Of a DNA stretch of 7,083 nucleotides, positions 1-6,057 are shown piece after piece; positions within the stretch are counted from its first letter, which is position 1, and each line of letters opens with the position of its first letter. Position numbers and translations under genes: made by a program. Source of the DNA: Thermodesulfobacteriota bacterium (GTDB lineage: Bacteria > Desulfobacterota > Desulfocorpusculales > Desulfocorpusculum). The stretch covers positions 1-7,083 of the forward strand of contig JAPWUY010000093.1 of NCBI GenBank assembly GCA_028275295.1, written 5' to 3'. The notes under the pieces are model-generated. The model saw only the letters and a program-made list of their open reading frames with translations. It did no database searches and had not been told where the DNA came from.

Positions 1-13
1 TTTGCGATCCATT

Positions 14-685
14 TCATTTGGGGCCACGGGTGCGCCTCACCTTTTCCATCAGGGGAGGGACTATCATCTCTGGGTCCAAACCCACTGTCTTGGCTATCTG
101 GGTTATGAAACCTTTGACATAGACATCGGGAGGGAGAAAATTGTAAGAGTCCTCCTCTATGGAGCGAATGTGGCCCTTTCCTATCTTGGTCTTCTGGGCC
201 ACATCCTCTATGGTCAAACCCCTTATCTCCCTCGCTTGCCTAAGTATAGCTCCTGACCACTGACCCTTTGCCCTGGCCTCCTCCACTAGCTCCCTTATCC
301 TCCTGTCCTTCTCCTCCTTCTCCGCTGGGTCCTCTTTCCTTTGAAGCTCCAGGACCCTTGGCCTGGAAATTGCGAGAGGTATGGGAGGCTCTTTGTCTTC
401 TCGTGGCCTTGGGGGTGGTTCGGCCTCGACGGGGAAAAGCCCCTTTTGCCTCAGGATCTCGTCCCACTGCCTTCTTCTCTCCGGGTCCATCAGAATGTTG
501 TAGGCCTCGTGAACCTTGTTGAGGATTTGCTCCCTCTGCTCCTCGGTGAAAATAGAGGCTGTGGCCATATGGCCAGGGCCATAGGTCTTGAGGGCTATCT
601 GGAAGGCCCTCTTTATCTCCGCCACTGTGGCCCTAGGATCCACGTCCAATATCTCGTAAGGGTTGAGTGACTCAAGATCCATCAT
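14..685 (-). CDS. J-like domain / RodZ-type helix-turn-helix protein, partner candidate of the upstream ParA-like ATPase
   Basis: 223 residues, function unknown. Residues 8-80 look like a J domain: NPYEILDV opens helix I, residues 20-35 form helix II, and the NKVHEAYNILMDPERRRQWD segment (56-75) matches helices III-IV. The HPD tripeptide that activates DnaK is absent; the equivalent place reads YGPG (35-38), so classical co-chaperone activity is unlikely. A proline-rich linker (about 84-108) and a highly charged helix-prone stretch (about 112-141) follow. Residues 144-205 (LRQAREIRGLTIEDVAQKT, then IRSIEE and YVKGFI) match the HTH_25 domain of RodZ-like proteins. There is no transmembrane segment, unlike RodZ, so it should be cytoplasmic. 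The reading frame stays open up to position 823, inside the ATPase gene. I chose ATG at 685 because an AGGAG lies 11 bases upstream and the J-like domain starts just after; ATG at 682 is the alternative. It starts 17 bases after the ATPase stop, so the two are probably co-expressed. From memory, similar pairs occur in other Deltaproteobacteria. Domain calls are fairly secure; the role is inference. Confidence 0.85.
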   Translation of the reverse strand: MMDLESLNPYEILDVDPRATVAEIKRAFQIALKTYGPGHMATASIFTEEQREQILNKVHEAYNILMDPERRRQWDEILRQKGLFPVEAEPPPRPREDKEPPIPLAISRPRVLELQRKEDPAEKEEKDRRIRELVEEARAKGQWSGAILRQAREIRGLTIEDVAQKTKIGKGHIRSIEEDSYNFLPPDVYVKGFITQIAKTVGLDPEMIVPPLMEKVRRTRGPK

Positions 686-696
686 GGGCCTTGGAT

Positions 697-702
697 CTCC
701 TC
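697..702 (-). promoter_or_regulatory. Ribosome binding site of the J-like/HTH gene
   Basis: GAGGAG on the minus strand, directly after the TGA stop (705-703) of the ParA-like gene and 11 bases before ATG at 685. It supports the short start over the longer open frame reaching 823. Its place next to the upstream stop codon would allow translational coupling. Confidence 0.6.
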
Positions 703-1635
703 TCAGAAAAACTCGAAGGCCATCTGGCCCTCTTCGAGAAGTCTCTGGGTCAGATTCTCTATGCACTTGGCAGCATTGGAATCGGGGTAGGTCTGAAGAA
801 GGGATTTGCGGGCTCTGACACACTGGATCACCCTCTCGTCGAAGCTCACATATCCGCTATAGTCCACCCGCAACCCGAAATACTTGTGTACCGCGCTTCT
901 CACCGAGAAGCCTATCTCCACATCCTCGTAACGCCTCACTTGATTGAGTACGAGTCTTGCCCTGAAGGAATCCACATGGGATCTTAGGAAACGACTCACG
1001 AGAGGCTCTGTCCTGCTCAGCTGCCTGAGGAATTGGGGTATGGCTTGGAACTCCTCCACGCTAGGGGTATGGAATGCTTTGAAAAGAGCTGCTTTGACCG
1101 ATTTCTTCCTTGTGCTCTTGACAAGACTCCAGTAAAGGGCCTCCTTGAGAAATCTATACGTGTTCTCTATGGAGGTGGGCTCAGGGACCAATACATATAT
1201 CCCGACCCCAGCCATGAGAAACAGTTCCATGGTGGTCTGCGAGGTTCCAGACCCTATATCCAGTATGACATAGTCGAAGTCAGCTCTCCTTATGGCATTT
1301 CTCAAGCGGTTCATGTCCCTGGTGGTGGGCCCCCTCACGGGAAAATCCAGAGTGCCACTCACCATCCAGAGATTCGCTACCCCGGTATCCTCCATGAACT
1401 CCTTGAGATCATTGTGGTTGGCCCTGAAGAAGGATCCGAGACCATATCTGGGCCTCTCCACCCCTAGGCAAGTATGGAGGTTGGAGCCCCCGACATCCGC
1501 ATCCACGGCCAGGACCCTGAATCCCCTTTTGGCCAGAGAAACGGCCATATTGCTGGCAAGAAGGGTCTTCCCCGTTCCCCCTTTTCCTCCGCCCACAGCC
1601 CAAATGGCCCTGGGTCCTCTGCGCGCATCACCCAT
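703..1635 (-). CDS. MinD/ParA-family (FlhG-like) P-loop ATPase
   Basis: 310 residues. It carries a deviant Walker A motif KGGTGKT (18-24) with the signature lysine K18, a Walker A' segment LAVDADVGGSNL (42-53), Walker B YVILD (122-126) and an NQV adenine-contact motif (231-233). These place it among the ParA/MinD/FlhG dimerising ATPases that position chromosomes, flagella, division sites or other cargo. DADVGGSNL resembles the MinD/FlhG side more than plasmid ParA, and there is no N-terminal HTH. About 60 residues (165-225), partly basic, separate the EPTSIENTY region from the NQV strand; this looks longer than in MinD. I see no clear C-terminal MinD-type amphipathic membrane helix, although the tail ends hydrophobically (AFEFF). 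No flagellar genes are in view, so FlhG function is not supported. The upstream frame is closed by a stop before any other ATG; a weak AGAGGG lies 13 bases ahead of the start. The next gene encodes an HTH/J-like protein, a likely partner. The family call is firm; the cargo is unknown. Confidence 0.92.
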   Translation of the reverse strand: MGDARRGPRAIWAVGGGKGGTGKTLLASNMAVSLAKRGFRVLAVDADVGGSNLHTCLGVERPRYGLGSFFRANHNDLKEFMEDTGVANLWMVSGTLDFPVRGPTTRDMNRLRNAIRRADFDYVILDIGSGTSQTTMELFLMAGVGIYVLVPEPTSIENTYRFLKEALYWSLVKSTRKKSVKAALFKAFHTPSVEEFQAIPQFLRQLSRTEPLVSRFLRSHVDSFRARLVLNQVRRYEDVEIGFSVRSAVHKYFGLRVDYSGYVSFDERVIQCVRARKSLLQTYPDSNAAKCIENLTQRLLEEGQMAFEFF

Positions 1636-1677
1636 TTTATGTCCGAAACCCTCTGACAGATGGCCTTGGCAAAGAGG

Positions 1678-1706
1678 AAGATATCATCCCAACCCGGGCA
1701 AAACAA
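1678..1706 (-). promoter_or_regulatory. Weak sigma-70-like promoter candidate ahead of the ParA-like gene
   Basis: On the minus strand, TTGTTT (1706-1701) and TATCTT (1683-1678) are 17 bases apart, matching the consensus at 3 of 6 and 4 of 6 positions. It lies in the only sizeable gap of the window (1636-1725, between the comF-like stop and the ATPase start). It would give a leader of roughly 35 bases. The match is poor enough to arise by chance, and no terminator is visible upstream of it, so read-through from the main operon remains possible. Confidence 0.2.
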
Positions 1707-1725
1707 GCTGACTTCAACTCTTCCC

Positions 1726-2517
1726 TCATGATACCCTGGCAAAGGTAATGACATGCACTTCTTTGGCGCCTGCTTTCAACAAGCATCTCGAGGCCTCTGA
1801 GAGGGTGGTACCCGTCGTGTACACGTCGTCCACAAGGAGAAGCCTCTTCCCCGAGATCCTGGCCTTTTCAGTCACGGCGAAGGCTCCTTTGAGATTTGCA
1901 ACCCTCTCGGATCTCTTCAACCCCACCTGAGGAGAGGTGGGCCTCACCTTCACGAGGCACCTCAACTCCAGGGGAATTTCGAGGGCCCTAGCTATGGGCC
2001 TTGCCATCAACGCTGCCTGATTGAAACCCCGCTCCACGAGTCTCTTCTTGTGGAGGGGAATGGGGACCACCCTCTCGATCCCGAGGTCCCTAATCTGCCA
2101 AAGAAAGTGCCTGGCGAGGAGAACCCCCATGAACCTGGCGAGAGAGGCCTCCGGGCCATATTTCATCTTGTGGAGGAGCGGGAATACCTCGTCTCCGTAG
2201 ACCAAAAGGGCCCTCGCAGAGGAAAAGGGAGGGGGAGACGCCAGGCAATCCCCGCAGAGGTGAGACGACACGACCCCAGACTTCATGGGCATGGCGCATC
2301 TTGGACAAAAGGGAGGCCTAAGCCAATTGACCTCCTTCAAACACTCGCCGCATATCGCCCATCCCTTCCACAGGAAATCGCCTGAAGCTCCTTCCTGTGA
2401 TCCCGAAACATCATCACCGCACAGGGCACAAACAGGAGGGAATACGAGCTCCAGAAGGGATCTCAGGGCATGGAGAACTCCGCTAGAGTTCCTCCATATC
2501 TTCCTCCTCGAGAGCAT
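1726..2517 (-). CDS. comF: ComF/GntX-family phosphoribosyltransferase-like protein
   Basis: 263 residues from ATG at 2517. The N-terminal third has four cysteine pairs, CALC (30-33), CGEC (56-59), CPRC (71-74) and CGDC (88-91), the zinc-binding region usual in this family. The C-terminal part is a type I phosphoribosyltransferase fold: VPIPLHKKRLVERGFNQA (151-168) and the PRPP-binding loop LLLVDDVYTTGTT (226-238). ComF is needed for DNA uptake in naturally competent bacteria, where it is a cytosolic protein working with the ComFA helicase. Homologues such as GntX occur widely without known competence, and the substrate is not established. No other competence gene is in view. The frame is open to an ATG at 2559, but ATG at 2517 has AGAGG six bases upstream and starts nearer the conserved LLELVFPPVCALCG. 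It overlaps the end of rsfS by 35 bases, which suggests translational coupling. The family call is secure; the symbol indicates family membership, not proven function. Confidence 0.92.
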   Translation of the reverse strand: MLSRRKIWRNSSGVLHALRSLLELVFPPVCALCGDDVSGSQEGASGDFLWKGWAICGECLKEVNWLRPPFCPRCAMPMKSGVVSSHLCGDCLASPPPFSSARALLVYGDEVFPLLHKMKYGPEASLARFMGVLLARHFLWQIRDLGIERVVPIPLHKKRLVERGFNQAALMARPIARALEIPLELRCLVKVRPTSPQVGLKRSERVANLKGAFAVTEKARISGKRLLLVDDVYTTGTTLSEASRCLLKAGAKEVHVITFARVS

Positions 2518-2920
2518 CCCGGTCCTCTGGTTCTGGGGGCAGTTCCAACCTAGGGGCATCGGACCAAAGCCCCTCCAGATCGTAAAACTCTCTCACCGCC
2601 TTCTGGAAGATGTGGACAACCACATCGTCGAAGTCCATGAGAACCCACCTCGCTGCGGAGAAACCCTCCACTGCCCTGGGCCTCATCTTTCGACCCCTGA
2701 GCTCCCTTTCCAGGTATTCGGCTATGGCCTGAACCTGCCTGTCCGACCTTCCAGTGCAAATGACGAAGTAATCGGTGAAGGAGACGAGTTTCGTTAGGTC
2801 GAGAACCACTACATCCTGGGCTTTCCTGTCCCTCATGAGCTGGGCCAGAAGAAGGGATTTGTCCTTGGATGGGAGTGCTTTCCTGGCCACTACTGTCCTC
2901 TGTTTTCTGGGTCGCTGCAT
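2483..2920 (-). CDS. rsfS: Ribosome silencing factor RsfS (Iojap/YbeB family)
   Basis: 145 residues from ATG at 2920. RsfS binds protein L14 on the 50S subunit and blocks joining with 30S, lowering translation in starved cells; it also takes part in large-subunit biogenesis. The family core is clear: DVVVLDL (36-42), FTDYFVICTGRSDRQVQAIA (48-67), ARWVLMDFDDVVVHIF (90-105) and REFYDLEGLWSDAP (110-123). It is longer than the roughly 105-residue E. coli protein. The extra length is a basic N-terminal stretch (RPRKQRTVVARK) and an acidic C-terminal tail (126-145). The frame is open to an ATG at 2968 inside nadD, but ATG at 2920 has GAGGA seven bases upstream, overlapping the nadD stop, and gives a more typical length. 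nadD-rsfS neighbours are common in bacteria, and the comF-like gene overlaps its end. Confidence 0.95.
   Translation of the reverse strand: MQRPRKQRTVVARKALPSKDKSLLLAQLMRDRKAQDVVVLDLTKLVSFTDYFVICTGRSDRQVQAIAEYLERELRGRKMRPRAVEGFSAARWVLMDFDDVVVHIFQKAVREFYDLEGLWSDAPRLELPPEPEDRDALEEEDMEEL
2523..2528 (-). promoter_or_regulatory. Ribosome binding site of the comF-like gene
   Basis: AGAGGA on the minus strand within the end of rsfS, close before ATG at 2517. It favours that start over the upstream in-frame ATG at 2559, which has a GGAGG only about 12 bases away and so remains possible. Confidence 0.5.
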
Positions 2921-2927
2921 TTGGGAA

Positions 2928-2932
2928 TCCTC
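2928..2932 (-). promoter_or_regulatory. Ribosome binding site of rsfS, overlapping the nadD stop codon
   Basis: GAGGA on the minus strand shares bases with the TGA stop of nadD (2933-2931) and sits seven bases before ATG at 2920. A ribosome terminating on nadD would cover this site, suggesting coupled translation. It decides the rsfS start against the longer frame from 2968. Confidence 0.6.
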
Positions 2933-3596
2933 ACTCCCTGCGGGTGCTATCCCCCTTGTAGAGTCCATGGGTCTCTATATAGAGCCTCACCTCCTCTGGG
3001 ACCAGGTATCTTATGGATCGCCCGCTTTCCACAAGCTTCCTTATCTCACTCGCCGATATGTTCAGGGCATTGAGCTTGCAGAAACGAAGAGTATGCCCGC
3101 TTCTGTGGATCCAAGCCTTGAGCCCGTGATTGTAGCGGAAAGAGCCCCTTACGGATTCGGGGAGGGTCCCGAAACCCTTCTTCCCGGGGCCAGGGCGCTC
3201 TACTACTATCCAGTGGGCCATGGAGAAGAGATCCTCGTAGGACCTCCAGGTGTGAATTAGGGAGAAGGCATCGGACCCCAAGATGAAATAGATCTCGGAC
3301 CCAGCCCCCCTCCCTTCCTTAAGTATCTTGAGGGTCTCTATGGAATAGGAGGCTCCTTCCCTCGAGCACTCCAAGTCAGAGACCTCGAAGGCAGGGTTGC
3401 CCGCCACCGCCTTCCTCACCATCTCGAGCCTGTGTTCCTTGTCCGTTACCTTTCGATCCCTTTTGTGGGGAGGAAGGGCTGCCGGCATGAAGATTATCTT
3501 GTCCAGAAAGAAACGTTCCCTCACCTCCTCGGCAGCTCGCAAGTGCCCGTAATGCACCGGATCGAAGGTGCCCCCCAGAATCCCTATGCGCTCCAC
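2931..3596 (-). CDS. nadD: Nicotinate-nucleotide adenylyltransferase NadD
   Basis: 221 residues from a GTG at 3596. NadD joins nicotinate mononucleotide and ATP to give deamido-NAD, the step before NAD synthetase, in the cytosol. Family motifs are all present: the nucleotidyltransferase signature GGTFDPVHYGH (8-18) with catalytic HxGH, PPHK (42-45), SYSIETL (83-89), GSDAF (107-111) with HTW following, ISASEIR (180-186) and YLVPEEVRLYI (197-207). Length is normal. Starting at GTG gives the usual beginning MERIGILGG. An AGGGAG (3606-3601) precedes it, across the proA stop TGA. An ATG at 3623 in the same frame would add nine residues and overlap proA by 26 bases, but lacks a clear ribosome binding site; it is the alternative. 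With GTG the gene begins one base after the proA stop, implying coupled translation. The rsfS gene follows after 10 bases. Confidence 0.96.
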   Translation of the reverse strand: MERIGILGGTFDPVHYGHLRAAEEVRERFFLDKIIFMPAALPPHKRDRKVTDKEHRLEMVRKAVAGNPAFEVSDLECSREGASYSIETLKILKEGRGAGSEIYFILGSDAFSLIHTWRSYEDLFSMAHWIVVERPGPGKKGFGTLPESVRGSFRYNHGLKAWIHRSGHTLRFCKLNALNISASEIRKLVESGRSIRYLVPEEVRLYIETHGLYKGDSTRRE

Positions 3597-3597
3597 T

Positions 3598-4842
3598 TCA
3601 CTCCCTGATCTGTCCGTCACCATAGACCACGAATTTGGTTGTGGTCAATTCCTCGACTCCCATGGGGCCAAATGCGTGAAGCTTGGTGGTGCTTATCCCG
3701 ATCTCGGCTCCCAACCCCAGCTGAAAACCGTCGCTGAACCTAGTGGAAGCATTGACGAGAACTACCGAGGAGTTCACCTCCTGCAAAAATCTCTGGGCAT
3801 TGGAGTAGTCCCTGGTCACTATGGAATCGGTATGTTCGGATCCATACTTGGTTATGTGAGCCACTGCCTCATCCAGGCCTTCGACAACCTTGACAGCCAG
3901 GATGAGGTCATTGTACTCCGCGTACCAATCCTCCTCCTTGGCCTCCTTCACTTGGGGGAGGATGCTGCGAGTTACATCGCAGCCCCTGAGCTCCACTTGG
4001 AAGTCTTCGAGGGTTTTGGCAATCCTGGGGAGGAATTTTTCAGCCACATCTTTGTGGACCAAGAGCGTCTCCATGGCATTGCAAACAGCGGGTCTCTGAA
4101 CCTTCGCATTGACGCAGATCTTCTCCGCCATGTCCAGGTCTGCCGAGGCATCCACGAACACGTGACATACGCCCTTGTAGTGTTTTATGACCGGTATCTT
4201 GGACTGGGCCACCACTGCCCTTATGAGATCCTCACCGCCTCTTGGGATTATGACGTCTATGATGCCCTCGAGCTCTAGCATCTCGGCCACTGCCTCCCTG
4301 CTAGTTGTGGGCACCATACTGACACATGCCTCTGGCAGACCCTCCTCTCTCAGCACCTCCTGGAGGATTTGGACGATGGCAAGGTTGGACCTGAATGCCT
4401 CCGAGCCTCCCCTCAAGATGACGCCATTTCCCGACTTGATGCAGAGGGAGGCAGCATCCGAAGTGACATTGGGTCTGGCCTCATATATTATCCCCACCAC
4501 CCCCAAGGGTATCCTCATCCTACCCACCAGGAGACCATTGGGCCTTCTCCACATGCGCACTATCTGCCCCACAGGGTCTGGAAGGGCTGCTACCTCCCTC
4601 ATCCCTTGAGCCATCTCGGATATGGTCTTGGGCGTGAGGGTGAGCCTGTCGATCATGACCTTGGAAAGTCCCTTTGCCCTGGCCTCCTCGACATCCTTCG
4701 AGTTCTCAGCGATCAGTCTCGGGGCCTCATCCTCGATCCTCTGGGCCATGGTCCTCAGGACTCTGTCCTTCTTGTCCGATGGGGTCTTGGCCAGGGTCCT
4801 CGATGCTTCCTTGGTTGCGATGGCAAGTTCTCTCACTGTCAT
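3598..4842 (-). CDS. proA: Gamma-glutamyl phosphate reductase ProA
   Basis: 414 residues from ATG at 4842, close to the 417 of E. coli ProA. It reduces gamma-glutamyl phosphate with NADPH to glutamate 5-semialdehyde, which cyclises towards proline; the enzyme is a cytosolic member of the aldehyde dehydrogenase superfamily. Visible motifs: [20 protein letters not shown] (120-139), LRGGSEA (143-149), the catalytic cysteine C254 in [14 protein letters not shown] (248-261), [10 protein letters not shown] (334-343), [20 protein letters not shown] (363-382) and [15 protein letters not shown] (392-406). The open frame reaches ATG at 4875, directly after the proB stop, but that ATG has no ribosome binding site. 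ATG at 4842 follows a GGAGGGAG and fits the family start. This leaves a 33-base gap to proB. proB-proA adjacency is the rule in bacteria, since the labile product of ProB is passed to ProA. Confidence 0.97.
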   Translation of the reverse strand: MTVRELAIATKEASRTLAKTPSDKKDRVLRTMAQRIEDEAPRLIAENSKDVEEARAKGLSKVMIDRLTLTPKTISEMAQGMREVAALPDPVGQIVRMWRRPNGLLVGRMRIPLGVVGIIYEARPNVTSDAASLCIKSGNGVILRGGSEAFRSNLAIVQILQEVLREEGLPEACVSMVPTTSREAVAEMLELEGIIDVIIPRGGEDLIRAVVAQSKIPVIKHYKGVCHVFVDASADLDMAEKICVNAKVQRPAVCNAMETLLVHKDVAEKFLPRIAKTLEDFQVELRGCDVTRSILPQVKEAKEEDWYAEYNDLILAVKVVEGLDEAVAHITKYGSEHTDSIVTRDYSNAQRFLQEVNSSVVLVNASTRFSDGFQLGLGAEIGISTTKLHAFGPMGVEELTTTKFVVYGDGQIRE

Positions 4843-4850
4843 GTTCTCTT

Positions 4851-4858
4851 CTCCCTCC
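4851..4858 (-). promoter_or_regulatory. Strong ribosome binding site of proA
   Basis: GGAGGGAG on the minus strand, eight bases before ATG at 4842, inside the 33-base proB-proA gap. It decides the proA start against the ATG at 4875, whose upstream bases contain no purine-rich match. It is one of the strongest Shine-Dalgarno matches in the window. Confidence 0.65.
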
Positions 4859-4875
4859 GGCTGCAAATGGAGCAT

Positions 4876-6057
4876 TCATATCATGAGAACTAGATCATCC
4901 CTGTGAATCACCTCGTCGAAGAACTTGTAGCCCAAGATCTTCTCTATCTCGCTTGTCTTGCAGCCCTGGATCCTCCTTATCTCGTCCGAGCTATAGTTGA
5001 CGAGCCCCCTTGCGAATTCCAGGCCATCCTCTCCTATGCAGCTCACCGAGTCTCCTGCCCCGAAACTCCCCCTCACCTCCTTTATGCCGGAGGGAAGGAG
5101 GCTCTTTCCCCTTTCCACTAAGGCCTTTCTAGCCCCATGGTCCACAACGAGGGCGCCAGAGACCGTCCTGGAATAAGCTATCCAATGTTTCCAACTGTTC
5201 AGCCTGTTCTCCTTGGGAAGGATGAGGGTGCCCACATCCTCTCCACCCAGGACCCTCTCCAGGGCATTGGGGCTCTTGCCACTAGCTATGACAGTGGGCA
5301 CGCCATATATGGCCGCAGTCCTGGAGGCCTGAAGTTTCGATATCATGCCGCCTGTGCCCACATCGCTCATGGTGAGGTCCACAAGGGAGAAGACCCTCTC
5401 GTCCACCTCCTTCACGACACTGATGCGGTTGGCATCTGGATGGGTCTTGGGGTCTCTGTCGTAAAGGCCATCGGTGTCCGTCAGTATGACAAGGAGCTCT
5501 GCCTGAACCAGGTTAGTCACCAGGGCAGAAAGGCAGTCATTGTCCCCAAACTGTATCTCCTCGGTGACCACCGTGTCGTTCTCATTGATTATTGGCAGGA
5601 TCCCCCACTTGAGAAGGGTGAGAAGGGTATTTCTAGCATTGAGAAATCTCTTTCTGTCCGCGACATCCTCCCTCGTGAGGAGAATCTGCGCCACAACCTT
5701 TCCTTTTCTCTCGAAGCACTTCTCGTACATCCACATGAGGCGGGCCTGTCCCACTGCTGCGGCAGCCTGTTTCTCCGGTATACTTCTGGGCTTCCTCCCG
5801 AGACCTATTTTCTTTGTCCCCGCAGCTATTGCCCCAGAGCTCACGAGCACCAGTTCGTATCCTTTTTCCTGAACCCTGCTGAAGCAATCGCACATAGCTT
5901 GGATACGCTCCTCATCGAGTCCTCCTTGGGGACTCGTGAGCACAGCGCTCCCCACTTTCACAACCACCCTTCTTGCCTGCCCCAAGAGGCTCGAGCGGTC
6001 AGCCTCCAGATGAGAGGCCATACTTCCATTAGCCTTCAAATCTCCCAGCCTCCTCAT
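4876..6057 (-). CDS. proB: Glutamate 5-kinase ProB with C-terminal PUA domain
   Basis: 393 residues from ATG at 6057. It phosphorylates glutamate with ATP, the committed and usually proline-inhibited first step of proline synthesis. The amino acid kinase domain covers about 28-280: VVVKVGSAVLT (31-41), VSSGAIAAG (72-80), the glutamate/proline-binding region with INENDTV (157-163) and FGDND (170-174), TDTDGLYDRDP (193-203) and GTGGMISKL (234-242). A PUA domain follows (about 298-375), with GALVVDHGARKAL, LLPSGI, GSFGAGD and GLVNYSSDEIRRIQG. The protein is slightly longer than E. coli ProB (367). ATG at 6057 has GAGGA about eight bases upstream and overlaps obgE by 29 bases; ATG at 6021 (381 residues, seven bases after the obgE stop) is nearer the usual family start but has only a weak site. 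Either is possible. Feedback control by proline is expected from the family but not shown here. Confidence 0.96.
   Translation of the reverse strand: MRRLGDLKANGSMASHLEADRSSLLGQARRVVVKVGSAVLTSPQGGLDEERIQAMCDCFSRVQEKGYELVLVSSGAIAAGTKKIGLGRKPRSIPEKQAAAAVGQARLMWMYEKCFERKGKVVAQILLTREDVADRKRFLNARNTLLTLLKWGILPIINENDTVVTEEIQFGDNDCLSALVTNLVQAELLVILTDTDGLYDRDPKTHPDANRISVVKEVDERVFSLVDLTMSDVGTGGMISKLQASRTAAIYGVPTVIASGKSPNALERVLGGEDVGTLILPKENRLNSWKHWIAYSRTVSGALVVDHGARKALVERGKSLLPSGIKEVRGSFGAGDSVSCIGEDGLEFARGLVNYSSDEIRRIQGCKTSEIEKILGYKFFDEVIHRDDLVLMI

Noticed and set aside
1..17. Possible start of a further gene at the left edge: ATG at 17-15 overlapping the TGA stop of the HTH gene (ATGA), or ATG at 12-10.
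   Set aside because: Only five codons are in the window, two frames compete, and there is no ribosome binding site upstream. It cannot be supported.
14..685. Naming the HTH protein rodZ or dnaJ.
   Set aside because: It lacks the RodZ transmembrane segment and periplasmic domain, and it lacks the HPD motif of DnaJ proteins.
703..1635. Naming the ATPase fleN/flhG.
   Set aside because: The resemblance is at superfamily level; no flagellar genes are in the window and the central segment differs.
1640..1660. A small hairpin (TGTC/GACA stem) just ahead of the ATPase start, enclosing the AGAGGG.
   Set aside because: A four-base stem with an 11-base loop is too weak to call a regulator or terminator.
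1464..1754. A 96-codon minus-strand frame spanning the comF-ATPase gap.
   Set aside because: It mostly overlaps the N-terminal Walker region of the ATPase gene in another frame and the end of comF; no domain and no good ribosome binding site.
3568..4278. A 236-codon plus-strand open frame opposite the proA C-terminal half and nadD start.
   Set aside because: It lies against the well-supported proA and nadD genes, and no motif is recognisable in its translation.
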